A stretch of 6,893 nucleotides of DNA, taken from the NCBI GenBank assembly GCA_019314085.1, contig JAFCZZ010000163.1:1-6893 (forward strand), read 5' to 3'. Below are positions 1 to 6,302 of this stretch, one piece after another. The notes beneath the pieces were generated by a model, which was given only the letters and a program-made list of their open reading frames with translations, had not been told where the DNA came from and ran no database searches. How positions within the stretch are numbered: position 1 is the first letter of the stretch; the number at the start of each line of letters is the position of its first letter. This stretch comes from Deltaproteobacteria bacterium (GTDB lineage: Bacteria > Desulfobacterota > Syntrophia > Syntrophales > UBA2210). A program made the position numbers and the translations under genes.

Positions 1-402
1 GGGTCCTCTACAGTCGGAGTCATATCCTCCCCTGAGGGGTATGCGTGCATACCACACGATCAGGGCGGCCTCTATCGCGTTCTGGAGGAGGAGGGCCAGG
101 TCGAATCTTTCTCCCCTCAGCTCATCGGCAAGGCGTATCTTCCCTCCAATACCATCGTGTCTGCCGGGACTCTGAAACACGATAACATCGTCGATGTCGG
201 GGCAGGCCCGATAGAGATCCGCCACCCAGGGTTTTGCCAGCACGGCAATCCGCGCGCGGGGAAAGGTTCGCCTGACGGAGGATACCGCAGGGAGACTCAT
301 AATGACATCCCCGATCCAGTTGGTTCCCCGGACCAGTATCTTCTCGATCCTTTCAGGGACGATATCCCTGTATTTTCTTGCCTTCAGTGGCCCGTTCGTC
401 AT
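1..402 (-). CDS. waaF: Lipopolysaccharide heptosyltransferase II, N-terminal part (runs off the left edge)
   Basis: I translated the minus strand by hand from ATG 402-400; it stays open for 134 codons to the window edge. The product reads KILVRGTNWIGDVIMSLPAV at about residues 20-39, the N-terminal Rossmann strand and loop of GT9 ADP-heptose:LPS heptosyltransferases (E. coli WaaF has ILVIGPSWVGDMMMSQ at its start). Further on come RRTFPRARIAVLAKPW, then LADELRGERFDLALLLQN and ARIPLRGGYD, all in WaaF order. The family adds the second L-glycero-D-manno-heptose to the LPS inner core at the cytoplasmic face of the inner membrane. About 20 residues precede the first strand, more than in E. coli WaaF, but KYRDIVPERIEKILVR resembles deltaproteobacterial WaaF starts as I recall them. 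Its ATG overlaps the preceding acyltransferase stop (ATGA), implying translational coupling; no strong Shine-Dalgarno is visible. The acceptor-binding half and C-terminal donor domain lie outside the window. WaaC or another GT9 member is less likely. Confidence 0.88.
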   Translation of the reverse strand, partial: MTNGPLKARKYRDIVPERIEKILVRGTNWIGDVIMSLPAVSSVRRTFPRARIAVLAKPWVADLYRACPDIDDVIVFQSPGRHDGIGGKIRLADELRGERFDLALLLQNAIEAALIVWYARIPLRGGYDSDCRGP

Positions 403-1316
403 TCTCGTGTGGCCTGTTCTTTCGGGTTTTCAACTATCTGTGACTTTTTGGTCTTCCATCTCTGGTGGAGCCAGAACCACTGTTCGGGGTGCTCTCGTAT
501 CATCTCTTCGATGATATTCGTGAAGTGTTGCGTGTTCTCAAGAATGTCCCTGTCATAGTCACCGGTTTGTATAATGTCAACCTCCTTCCCGACAACAAGC
601 CGGTATCGTCCATCCTTCATCCTGTAGGTAAAGGCGGGGATAACCGGCGCACCCGTCTGAAGCGCGATGGCGGCAAGGCCCGAGGTTGTGGATGCCGGTC
701 TGTCGAAGAAATCCACGAAAACGCCCTCCCGCCATGCGACATTCTGATCTGCCAGAATGCCGATATTTTCATTCCTGCTGAGAAATCTGATCAGCCTCCT
801 GGCGGCACCCCCCTTGGGAATAAGCTGGGTTCCTGAATGGCTTCTTACCCGGTCAACCATCTCTCTGATGACAGGATCGTCCATCTCCCGATATACAATA
901 TTGATCGGCTGATACAGGGTGGCACAGGCTACCGGCAGAAATTCCCAGTTTCCGAAATGCCCGGTAAAGAAGATAATCCCCTTGTTCTTTGCGTGGGCCT
1001 TCTCATAGTTCTCCCGATCCCGACCCTCGAATTCCATCCAGTCGGATATATTGTCTCTCGTTATGGAGAGGATATCAAAAAACTCGGCGGCGACGATCGC
1101 CAGATGCCTGTAACAACCCCTGGCAATTTTCGTCAGCTCCGCTATACCCTTTTCCGGAAATGCGAGCGTGAGATTATGGAGAACGATCAGCCGATTCTTC
1201 TCGGAAAAATGGTAGAACAGAATAGCCAGGGTCTTGAACAGGGCCTTCCGTATGCCCGGTGGGATCATCCTGAATGCGGCAAAGATCGTTCGCGCTGTCC
1301 GTGTCTCTTTTTTCAT
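399..1316 (-). CDS. lpxL: Lipid A biosynthesis lauroyl/myristoyl-type (LpxL/HtrB family) acyltransferase
   Basis: A 305-residue protein, the usual length for the LpxL/LpxM family (E. coli LpxL is 306). The catalytic HX4E motif is GHFGNWE, with His120 and Glu125. Other family signatures are LADQNVAWREGVFVDFF at about 188-204, TGAPVIPAF at 221-229 and the C-terminal PEQWFWLHQRWK at 277-288. A moderately hydrophobic N-terminal stretch (about 11-37) fits a membrane-anchoring helix. The family transfers an acyl chain from acyl-ACP onto a hydroxyacyl chain of lipid A, making a secondary ester, on the cytoplasmic side of the inner membrane. Most members use Kdo2-lipid IVA, but acyl length and acceptor position cannot be read from the sequence. 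ATG 1316-1314 overlaps the lpxK stop (ATGA), with only a weak GAAG upstream, so translation probably depends on ribosomes finishing lpxK. The stop overlaps waaF in the same way. No waaA (Kdo transferase) lies beside it. Confidence 0.9.
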   Translation of the reverse strand: MKKETRTARTIFAAFRMIPPGIRKALFKTLAILFYHFSEKNRLIVLHNLTLAFPEKGIAELTKIARGCYRHLAIVAAEFFDILSITRDNISDWMEFEGRDRENYEKAHAKNKGIIFFTGHFGNWEFLPVACATLYQPINIVYREMDDPVIREMVDRVRSHSGTQLIPKGGAARRLIRFLSRNENIGILADQNVAWREGVFVDFFDRPASTTSGLAAIALQTGAPVIPAFTYRMKDGRYRLVVGKEVDIIQTGDYDRDILENTQHFTNIIEEMIREHPEQWFWLHQRWKTKKSQIVENPKEQATRE

Positions 1317-2050
1317 TTCTTCAACCGTGTAATAATATATTCCTCAAATTCCGGCTTGGAAGGAACAATCTTCATCGCAATCCTCAGCCGGTACAGATCC
1401 TGAAAAAAATCGGGGAAACGAGTCAATTTGATACCGTCCTTTTCCGTCGTCAACATAACCTGAGCGCCGGAATCGCGAAAGGCATCTCTGATATACTCAA
1501 CGTCCCCTGCGGTATATACATGGTGATCCGGGAAGGGAACAAACGAGGCAACCTCCCCGCACAGGGGCTCCAGTATCCTCCGGAAACTGTCAGGTCGGGC
1601 TATGCCTGAAAATGCGCATACCCTCTTTCCCGCAAGACAGTCAAGCGGACAGGCATCTTTCGCCTGGCCTTTCACCAGATCGACCGGCCTTCGCCGGCCG
1701 CTAAAAATGGGAATCTGAGGGATTCCTTCTGAGGGCGGGGCATCAGCTTCTCCCGTCGATGTCAGTATCACCACGTCGGCTCTTCGCAGAGCCCTCAGCG
1801 GCTCACGCATCCTCCCGCGCGGAAGCATAAACCCGTTCCCGAAAGGGCGTCTGCCATCCAGCAAAACGATGTCAATATCTCGGGCCAACTGGCGGTGCTG
1901 GAACCCATCATCAAGTATCAGGACGTCAGCGTCAAAACGTTCAACGGCGGCCCTTCCCCCACAGGACCTATCCCTCGCGACAATCACGGGGACATCCGGC
2001 ACGTTCTGTGCCATCAGGACGGGCTCATCACCCGCCTCCCCTGAATCCAC
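1313..2050 (-). CDS. lpxK: Tetraacyldisaccharide 4'-kinase, C-terminal part in shifted frame
   Basis: This frame encodes the larger, C-terminal part of LpxK. It begins with GEAGDEPVLMA and continues with FDADVLILDDGFQHRQLARD, LPRGRMREPL, FPDHHVY and TEKDGIKL, all LpxK landmarks. From memory of Aquifex LpxK work, the Asp in GDEP and the His in FPDH match catalytic residues Asp99 and His261. The ATP P-loop is not here; it is in the upstream fragment in a different frame. The only possible start is GTG 2050-2048, which lies in the upstream copy of the 11-bp repeat at 2039-2060 and has only a weak GGA before it. If used, the product would be 245 residues without a P-loop and probably not active alone. 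More likely this is one gene broken by the duplication: deleting one copy gives a continuous ORF from 2403 of 359 residues. It ends in an ATGA overlap with the acyltransferase. Confidence 0.85.
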   Translation of the reverse strand: MDSGEAGDEPVLMAQNVPDVPVIVARDRSCGGRAAVERFDADVLILDDGFQHRQLARDIDIVLLDGRRPFGNGFMLPRGRMREPLRALRRADVVILTSTGEADAPPSEGIPQIPIFSGRRRPVDLVKGQAKDACPLDCLAGKRVCAFSGIARPDSFRRILEPLCGEVASFVPFPDHHVYTAGDVEYIRDAFRDSGAQVMLTTEKDGIKLTRFPDFFQDLYRLRIAMKIVPSKPEFEEYIITRLKK

Positions 2051-2403
2051 CCTGAATCCATCAGTATATCATGCCCGTCCGACACCACATCTGCGCGTCC
2101 CTTGTCTTCCCTCTTCCCCCCATACCCTCTGCTCAGTATGGTCGGCCGCCAGCCCCGCCCCTTAAGCATCTCGGCCAGCATGATGACCATGGGGGTCTTT
2201 CCGGTCCCCCCGACCATGATATTCCCCACGCTGATAACCGCGCATGTCATCTTCTGCGCACGAAGCACACCCGTATCATATAAATAATTACGAAGGCTTA
2301 CACCAGCGCGATACATGAGGGAGATCAGAAAGAGCGGCAAAAACCTCAGCAGCCTTCTGTCGTCATCAAATATCCGGGAAACAACATCGTGTAGTCTTGC
2401 CAT
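2014..2403 (-). CDS. lpxK: Tetraacyldisaccharide 4'-kinase, N-terminal part, truncated by frameshift
   Basis: LpxK uses ATP to phosphorylate the 4' position of tetraacyl-disaccharide-1-phosphate, giving lipid IVA, at the inner membrane. From ATG 2403 this fragment has a hydrophobic N-terminal helix (RLLRFLPLFLISLMYRAGV), then LRNYLYDTGVL, the SVGNIMVGGTGKTP P-loop (GGTGKT about residues 65-70), LSRGYGGK (91-97) and VVSDGHDILMDSG. It then loses resemblance to LpxK and stops at TGA 2014-2016 after 129 residues, where the family normally continues for over 200. The loss coincides with the tandem repeat at 2039-2060. The frame is open back to TTG 2475, but ATG 2403 is the first ATG and fits the N-terminal length of family members; neither start has a clear Shine-Dalgarno. 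It lies 133 bp after lpxB, the second-longest gap here. The identity is secure; whether the cell makes a functional enzyme is not. Confidence 0.85.
   Translation of the reverse strand: MARLHDVVSRIFDDDRRLLRFLPLFLISLMYRAGVSLRNYLYDTGVLRAQKMTCAVISVGNIMVGGTGKTPMVIMLAEMLKGRGWRPTILSRGYGGKREDKGRADVVSDGHDILMDSGWIQGRRVMSPS
2039..2060 (-). repeat. Perfect 11-bp tandem duplication inside lpxK
   Basis: On the coding (minus) strand the unit TGGATTCAGGG occurs twice in immediate succession, at 2060-2050 and 2049-2039. The flanking bases do not extend the repeat, so it is exactly two units. Eleven bases is not a multiple of three, so the second copy shifts the lpxK frame. With one copy removed the protein reads ILMDSGEAGDEP without a break. 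It could be a slipped-strand duplication, a contingency-type repeat or an assembly or sequencing artefact; the sequence alone cannot decide. Confidence 0.97.
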
Positions 2404-2437
2404 ATCCGGCCCGCCACTGACGATCTCGTAAAACGTT

Positions 2438-2465
2438 TCATTATCCCGACGAATCGGAATAATAA
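2438..2465 (-). other. Stem-loop with UUCG loop in the lpxB-lpxK leader
   Basis: Read as minus-strand RNA, the arms UUAUUAUUCCGA and UCGGGAUAAUGA pair along 12 positions, two of them G-U, around a four-base UUCG loop. The loop is closed by A-U rather than the extra-stable C-G. No U tract follows, so it is unlikely to be a terminator. It ends 34 bases upstream of the preferred lpxK ATG at 2403, where it could influence translation or protect the mRNA end. The structure is seen; its role is inferred. Confidence 0.45.
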
Positions 2466-2488
2466 GAGGAAACAACGTATAGCAGTCT

Positions 2489-2527
2489 AAAAACGAGGGC
2501 TTACCGGTTTAATGCCTCTTCAGCCCT
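2489..2527 (-). terminator. Weak candidate Rho-independent terminator after lpxB
   Basis: On the minus strand, shortly after the lpxB stop, AGGGCT (2527-2522) can pair with AGCCCT (2501-2496) across a 20-base loop; then come CG and five T residues (2493-2489). A six-pair stem with a long loop is a poor intrinsic terminator, so at most it would cause partial termination between lpxB and lpxK. It is listed because stem and T-run are correctly ordered and lie in a true intergenic gap. Confidence 0.27.
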
Positions 2528-2536
2528 AACCTTAAG

Positions 2537-3697
2537 CTACTCTATCATCTCACATGCCAGCCGGGCGGCCCTGTGAGAGGCACCTGGTTCTCCCAGCATC
2601 TTGTCCACCTGCAACAGATCTCTCTTCATTTCCTCCATCCTGGATGCACTGGTCAGGAGGTCGTATACCCCGTCAGCCATTTTTTCAGGCGTTGCCTCTC
2701 TCTGTATGAGCTCGGGAACGATTCGCCTGCCCGCTATCAAGTTGACCAGCCCGATATGATCGACATGCACAAACGCCCTCCCGATACAATATGAGAGGGG
2801 TGAAACCTTGTAGACGATGATCATCGGCACACCGAGAAGCGCCGTCTCCAGTGTGGCCGTTCCTGAGGCCACGACAGCGATATCGGCCAGGCCGACGACA
2901 TCATACACGTCTCCCTGTATAATCCTGACGGCAACCCCCTGCTGGCTGATCAGTCCCTGAACGAGATCACAGGAAAGGGTTTCCGCAAGGGGCAGAACAA
3001 ACTGAATGGTCGGGATCCTTTCCCTCAGAATCTGTGCCATAGAAAGCATTGCCGGCAGGAGCCGGGTCACCTCGCCCTTCCTGCTTCCGGGCAGAAGGGC
3101 AATCGTTGTCACCCCCTCCTGCAGGCCGAATCTTTTTACCGCCTCCCCGCGTGGGTACTTCCTCCTCACCGTATCCAGGAGCGGATTGCCGACGAAACGG
3201 GCGTCGAGATCTACCCCCCCATAGACATCCTCTTCAAAAGGGAGTATCAGCGCCATCCGATCTACATATTGTTCGAGGGCGTATATCCTCTTCTTTCTCC
3301 ACGCCCACACCTTGGGACTGATATAATAAAAGACCCTGATCCGGTTCTCATGGGCAAATCGGGCGAGGGGCAGGTTGAAGCCGGGATAGTCTATCAGGAT
3401 CAGGAGTCGTGGTCTGAATTGTTTCAGAGATTTTTTAAGACCGCGTCTCACCTTCAGGATAAAACCCAACCGGGGCAGGATCTCGGTGATACCCATAACG
3501 GCCATCTCGGACGAATGGGCAACCAACCGGACCCCGGCCTCCTCCATCTTCTCTCCCCCCACCCCGTAGAAACGAAGGCCGGGGTTGATACTACACATCG
3601 CCCTGACGAGATGTGCCCCATGCAGGTCGCCCGAGGCCTCACCGGCAATGATCATTATGTCGGGGTTTTGTGGTTGCATGATCCCGGGATTATCCAT
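2537..3697 (-). CDS. lpxB: Lipid-A-disaccharide synthase
   Basis: This GT19 glycosyltransferase condenses UDP-2,3-diacylglucosamine with lipid X to give tetraacyl-disaccharide-1-phosphate and UDP, at the inner membrane surface. With ATG 3697 the protein has 386 residues (E. coli LpxB has 382). Landmarks in order: IIAGEASGD near residues 16-24; MGITEILPRLGFI at about 68-80; LIDYPGFN at 102-109, whose Asp matches the candidate catalytic Asp98 of E. coli; YISPKVWAWR at 125-134; LLPGSRKGEV at 202-210; ASGTATLETALLGVP at 277-291; and HVDHIGLVNLIAGR near 311-324. The start is uncertain. ATG 3697 has no visible Shine-Dalgarno, ATG 3679 also fits, and in-frame TTG 3745 has AGAGGGG nine bases upstream but would add a 16-residue basic, Pro/Ser-rich extension. 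A 163-bp gap separates it from lpxA. No LpxH or LpxI gene, which would make its lipid X substrate, is present nearby. Confidence 0.93.
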   Translation of the reverse strand: MDNPGIMQPQNPDIMIIAGEASGDLHGAHLVRAMCSINPGLRFYGVGGEKMEEAGVRLVAHSSEMAVMGITEILPRLGFILKVRRGLKKSLKQFRPRLLILIDYPGFNLPLARFAHENRIRVFYYISPKVWAWRKKRIYALEQYVDRMALILPFEEDVYGGVDLDARFVGNPLLDTVRRKYPRGEAVKRFGLQEGVTTIALLPGSRKGEVTRLLPAMLSMAQILRERIPTIQFVLPLAETLSCDLVQGLISQQGVAVRIIQGDVYDVVGLADIAVVASGTATLETALLGVPMIIVYKVSPLSYCIGRAFVHVDHIGLVNLIAGRRIVPELIQREATPEKMADGVYDLLTSASRMEEMKRDLLQVDKMLGEPGASHRAARLACEMIE

Positions 3698-3860
3698 AAC
3701 GGAGATACGAGATGGGAGGGAGGGAGACCGAAGCTGCCGGGGCAAACCGGATCACCCCTCTACCTGTACACCCCTACTTCCATGATTCTTAAGCCAGCGC
3801 CCTACAACTACAGGCACGCCTAAACAGAGCGGATAATCAGTCGGTAAGGTCGCGTAAGGT

Positions 3861-4634
3861 TTACCGGCAGACTCCCCTTTCGGATTTTTTGATGAATTCT
3901 ACAAAGTGATCCACCTCGGGTGAATTTTTGATCTCCTCTCGTATCTTTTCCGCAGCCACTGAGAGCAACAGTGACGACCGGAAGATTGTCCGGTACGCCT
4001 TTTTCAGGTACCCCACCGTCTCCTCCGAAAATCCCCGCCGTTTCAAGCCGATCAGATTGAGACCGTACGGCCGCGCATGATTCCCCGCAACGGTAACATA
4101 GGGAGGAACATCCTGGGTAACCGCGGATGCGCCGCTGATCATCGCATGGCATCCTATGCGGGTAAACTGATGAACACCCGACAGCCCCCCTATGATGGCG
4201 TAGTCTTCGACATGAATGTGTCCCGCCAGGGTAGCGGCATTCGCCATGACGATATTGTTCTCCAGTTTACAGTTATGGGCCACATGACAATATGCCATCA
4301 GAAGATTGTTGTTTCCAATACAGGTCATGGCTATATCGGCAGCCGTCGCCCTGTGTATCGTAACAAATTCACGTATCGTATTGTTGTCACCTATGATAAC
4401 GGGGCACCTCTCCCCCCCGAACTTCAGATCCTGCGGAGGGGCGCCGATGGATACGAACTGAAATATCCGGCAGTTGGCGCCTATCCTCGTGGGGCCCTCG
4501 ATCACCGCATGCGGACCTACGACGGTCCCCCTCCCTATCTGCACATCCGGACCGACAATGCTGTACGGCCCTATCTCAACGTCCTCTTCAACAACAGCCT
4601 CGGACGATATCATCGCCGTGGGGTGAACACCCAT
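3861..4634 (-). CDS. lpxA: UDP-N-acetylglucosamine acyltransferase
   Basis: LpxA catalyses the first lipid A step, moving an R-3-hydroxyacyl chain from ACP to the 3-OH of UDP-GlcNAc in the cytoplasm. The 257-residue protein (E. coli 262) opens with hexapeptide repeats of a left-handed beta-helix ([20 protein letters not shown]) and ends with the LpxA-specific helical domain ([12 protein letters not shown] onward), finishing SERGVCR. It aligns to E. coli LpxA with a constant offset of five around the active site: His120 matches catalytic His125, and His117, His139 and His155 match 122, 144 and 160. Gly168 matches Gly173, the hydrocarbon ruler residue; Gly there favours long, C14-type chains in E. 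coli. ATG 4634 is preceded by AAGGAG eleven bases upstream, within the end of lpxD, and is 8 bp from the lpxD stop. No fabZ intervenes. Confidence 0.97.
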   Translation of the reverse strand: MGVHPTAMISSEAVVEEDVEIGPYSIVGPDVQIGRGTVVGPHAVIEGPTRIGANCRIFQFVSIGAPPQDLKFGGERCPVIIGDNNTIREFVTIHRATAADIAMTCIGNNNLLMAYCHVAHNCKLENNIVMANAATLAGHIHVEDYAIIGGLSGVHQFTRIGCHAMISGASAVTQDVPPYVTVAGNHARPYGLNLIGLKRRGFSEETVGYLKKAYRTIFRSSLLLSVAAEKIREEIKNSPEVDHFVEFIKKSERGVCR

Positions 4635-4642
4635 ACCCTTTG

Positions 4643-5710
4643 TTACTCCTTCTTTACGTATTGGTTGTTTGTCTTATCTCTGACCATCTCTTCTAATTGA
4701 TCTATTCTCTTCAGCAGGGCTTTAACCGTTTTTCTCATCTCGGGCAGATGAGGCATGCACGCCTGTGCCCGTAGCCATGCGAAGTGCGGCATGTGGAGAG
4801 AGCCCGATACCATTTGGTTGGGGGGAACATCTTCGTGGACACCCGATTGCCCTCCGACGATGACATTATCTCCTATGGTGATGTGCCCGGCGACACCGAC
4901 CTGTCCCGCCAGTATCACACTCTCACCCAGTTTCGTGCTGCCGGAGATACCGACCTGTGCGACAATAATGGAGTTTTCGCCGATGACAACATTGTGAGCG
5001 ATCTGCACCAGGTTATCGATCTTGACCCCCTTCTGTATCCAGGTCTTCCCTAGTGTTCCCCGATCTATCGTGCTATTCGCCCCGACCTCGACATCATCAT
5101 CTATCTGCACGATTCCTACCTGCGGTATCTTGCGGTTATCGGCCCCCGGGTTTGCAAAGCCGAACCCGTCTGCCCCCACAACAACCCCCCCATGAAGAAT
5201 CACCCGATTCCCGATCCTGCAGTCCCTGTACACGACAACGTTCGGGTACAGTATGGATCCCTCTCCCACGCTTGCATTATCACCAACAAAGACACCCGGA
5301 TAGAGTATAACCCCCCTTCCTATTCGTGTCCTCCTGCCAACGTATACCCCGGGATACAGGGCAGCGCCCTCTCCGACTTCGGCATCGGGTTCAATACAGG
5401 CCCCATCGCTTGTCCCCGCAGGGACAGCCTCATCCGGATACAGAAGCGTGAGGCTCATGGCCATGGCGCTGTAAGGATCGTCCGTAACAATCAGGTTTTT
5501 ACCGGGGCTTGTCACCCCGGGAGCAACAAGGATTGCGGATGCTCGGGTTTTCTCGATGCGGTCTTTGTATTTAGGGTTTGCAATGAAGGTCAGATCCCCT
5601 TCATCCGCCTCATCGATACCCCGCACATCGCAGACAACCACGTCGGCGTCCCCCACCACGGTGCCGCCCACATGCTCCGCGATTTCACTGAGCCGTTTTC
5701 TGACTGCCAT
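4643..5710 (-). CDS. lpxD: UDP-3-O-(3-hydroxyacyl)glucosamine N-acyltransferase
   Basis: LpxD adds the second hydroxyacyl chain, to the 2-amino group of UDP-3-O-acylglucosamine, from hydroxyacyl-ACP. The 355-residue protein (E. coli 341) has the expected three parts: an N-terminal uridine-binding domain with [21 protein letters not shown] (about 28-48), a long left-handed beta-helix of hexapeptide repeats from about 105 to 290, and a C-terminal helical tail ([18 protein letters not shown]). The catalytic His lies in [12 protein letters not shown] as His239, the same number as in E. coli, and His276 in VAGHITIG matches E. coli His276. GADGFGFA (179-186) and STIDRG (213-218) are further LpxD signatures. 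ATG 5710 lies 16 bp after the skp stop with only a weak GGGG-type ribosome site, so it is probably read from the upstream message. The tail overlaps the lpxA ribosome-binding site. Confidence 0.97.
   Translation of the reverse strand: MAVRKRLSEIAEHVGGTVVGDADVVVCDVRGIDEADEGDLTFIANPKYKDRIEKTRASAILVAPGVTSPGKNLIVTDDPYSAMAMSLTLLYPDEAVPAGTSDGACIEPDAEVGEGAALYPGVYVGRRTRIGRGVILYPGVFVGDNASVGEGSILYPNVVVYRDCRIGNRVILHGGVVVGADGFGFANPGADNRKIPQVGIVQIDDDVEVGANSTIDRGTLGKTWIQKGVKIDNLVQIAHNVVIGENSIIVAQVGISGSTKLGESVILAGQVGVAGHITIGDNVIVGGQSGVHEDVPPNQMVSGSLHMPHFAWLRAQACMPHLPEMRKTVKALLKRIDQLEEMVRDKTNNQYVKKE
4646..4651 (-). promoter_or_regulatory. lpxA ribosome-binding site inside the lpxD 3' end
   Basis: AAGGAG on the minus strand lies 11 bases before the lpxA ATG at 4634 and overlaps the last lpxD codons, just before the lpxD TAA. 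The spacing is slightly long, but it supports ATG 4634 as the start and suggests that ribosomes ending lpxD feed lpxA. Confidence 0.6.
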
Positions 5711-5726
5711 GCGTGCATGCCCCGGC

Positions 5727-6251
5727 CTACTGCTTGGAATTATACACCTTGTTGTACGCCGCTATCACCTTTGTTGTTATATCATTCTTCTTGGAATAGT
5801 AGACGAGCTTGCCACTGACAACATCCATGATACAGGCATATCCCCCCTTCTTGCCGATGCTCTCCGTAACCTTGAGTATCTCGGGTATCAGCTTCCGGGA
5901 AAATTCCTGGTCTTTCAGCTTCATTTCCGCATTTGCATCCTCAATGAATCTCTTATAATCCCTGTAGTTCTTCTGATAGGTGAGTTCCTTTTCCTTGTAG
6001 GCGCTCTCCGTCAGCACCGGGGCCTGTTTCTTCAGGTCGGCCTGCATTTTTTGAAGTCGGCTCTCCTTCTCCTGTCTCTGTGCCTTCTTCCCCTCCATAA
6101 ACTTCTGCAGGTCAAGCCCCGCGGCCTTCCCGGCATCCGATTCCAGGACAACCTTTTTCATATTGATAAAGGCTATCTCTCCCGCCTCGGCGGCGCAGAT
6201 GCCCATTAATATAAAAGAAGCAACCACTAAAAAACTCATGACCTTTCTCAT
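5727..6251 (-). CDS. skp: Periplasmic chaperone of the Skp/OmpH family
   Basis: A 174-residue precursor. Residues 1-23 form a Sec signal peptide: MRKVMSFLVVASFILMGICA, then AEA before Gly24, a typical signal peptidase I site. The mature start EIAFINMKKVVLESDAGK is the Skp/OmpH N-terminal strand (E. coli Skp has IAIVNMGSLFQQ). A Lys/Glu/Gln-rich coiled coil covers about 45-130 and forms the tentacle arms, and a closing strand region follows (YACIMDVVSGKLVYYS). The family trimerises in the periplasm and holds unfolded outer-membrane proteins on their way to BamA, which is encoded just upstream. The ATG at 6251 is preferred over the in-frame ATG at 6302 because AGGAGG lies eight bases before it and the signal peptide begins there; the longer form would put charged residues before the signal. 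Sequence conservation is low in this family, so the call leans on fold features and position between bamA and lpxD. Confidence 0.92.
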   Translation of the reverse strand: MRKVMSFLVVASFILMGICAAEAGEIAFINMKKVVLESDAGKAAGLDLQKFMEGKKAQRQEKESRLQKMQADLKKQAPVLTESAYKEKELTYQKNYRDYKRFIEDANAEMKLKDQEFSRKLIPEILKVTESIGKKGGYACIMDVVSGKLVYYSKKNDITTKVIAAYNKVYNSKQ

Positions 6252-6257
6252 AAATAA

Positions 6258-6265
6258 CTCCTCCT
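6258..6265 (-). promoter_or_regulatory. Strong ribosome-binding site for skp
   Basis: AGGAGGAG on the minus strand ends six bases before ATG 6251 (eight for the AGGAGG core). It is the best Shine-Dalgarno in the window and decides the skp start in favour of 6251. It suggests high translation of this abundant chaperone compared with the poorly preceded lpxD, lpxB and lpxK starts. Confidence 0.85.
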
Positions 6266-6302
6266 GTCGTAATGTATGACTTTGTACTTTCCCAAACAGC
6301 AT

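Noticed and set aside
157..1609. Several plus-strand open frames opposite lpxL, lpxK and waaF
   Set aside because: They lie antisense to well-identified genes, show no recognisable motifs and have no consistent start signals; they are shadows of the coding strand.
1681..1702. GC-rich inverted repeat CCGGC/GCCGG within lpxK
   Set aside because: It lies in Arg-rich coding sequence of a conserved gene with no T-run; most likely a by-product of codon use.
3714..3724. Three GGG tracts on the plus strand, possible G-quadruplex
   Set aside because: Only three closely spaced tracts exist; the fourth is 14 bases away, and the transcribed RNA would be C-rich.
3269..3823. A 184-codon plus-strand open frame opposite lpxB
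   Set aside because: The minus strand encodes clear LpxB motifs through nearly all of it; the plus-strand product has no recognised domain.
3752..3898. Minus-strand open frame in the lpxA-lpxB gap containing GVPVVVGRWLKNHG
   Set aside because: It opens inside the lpxA end, has no ATG or ribosome site and is under 50 codons. It might be a remnant, but I could not tie it to any family.
6180..6251. Possible lipoprotein signal in Skp (LMGIC)
   Set aside because: The residue before Cys is Ile rather than Gly, Ala or Ser, and an AEA signal peptidase I site follows; it reads as an ordinary secreted protein.
6252..6302. Possible promoter in the bamA-skp gap
   Set aside because: No -35/-10 pair with proper spacing was found; only the ribosome site is convincing.
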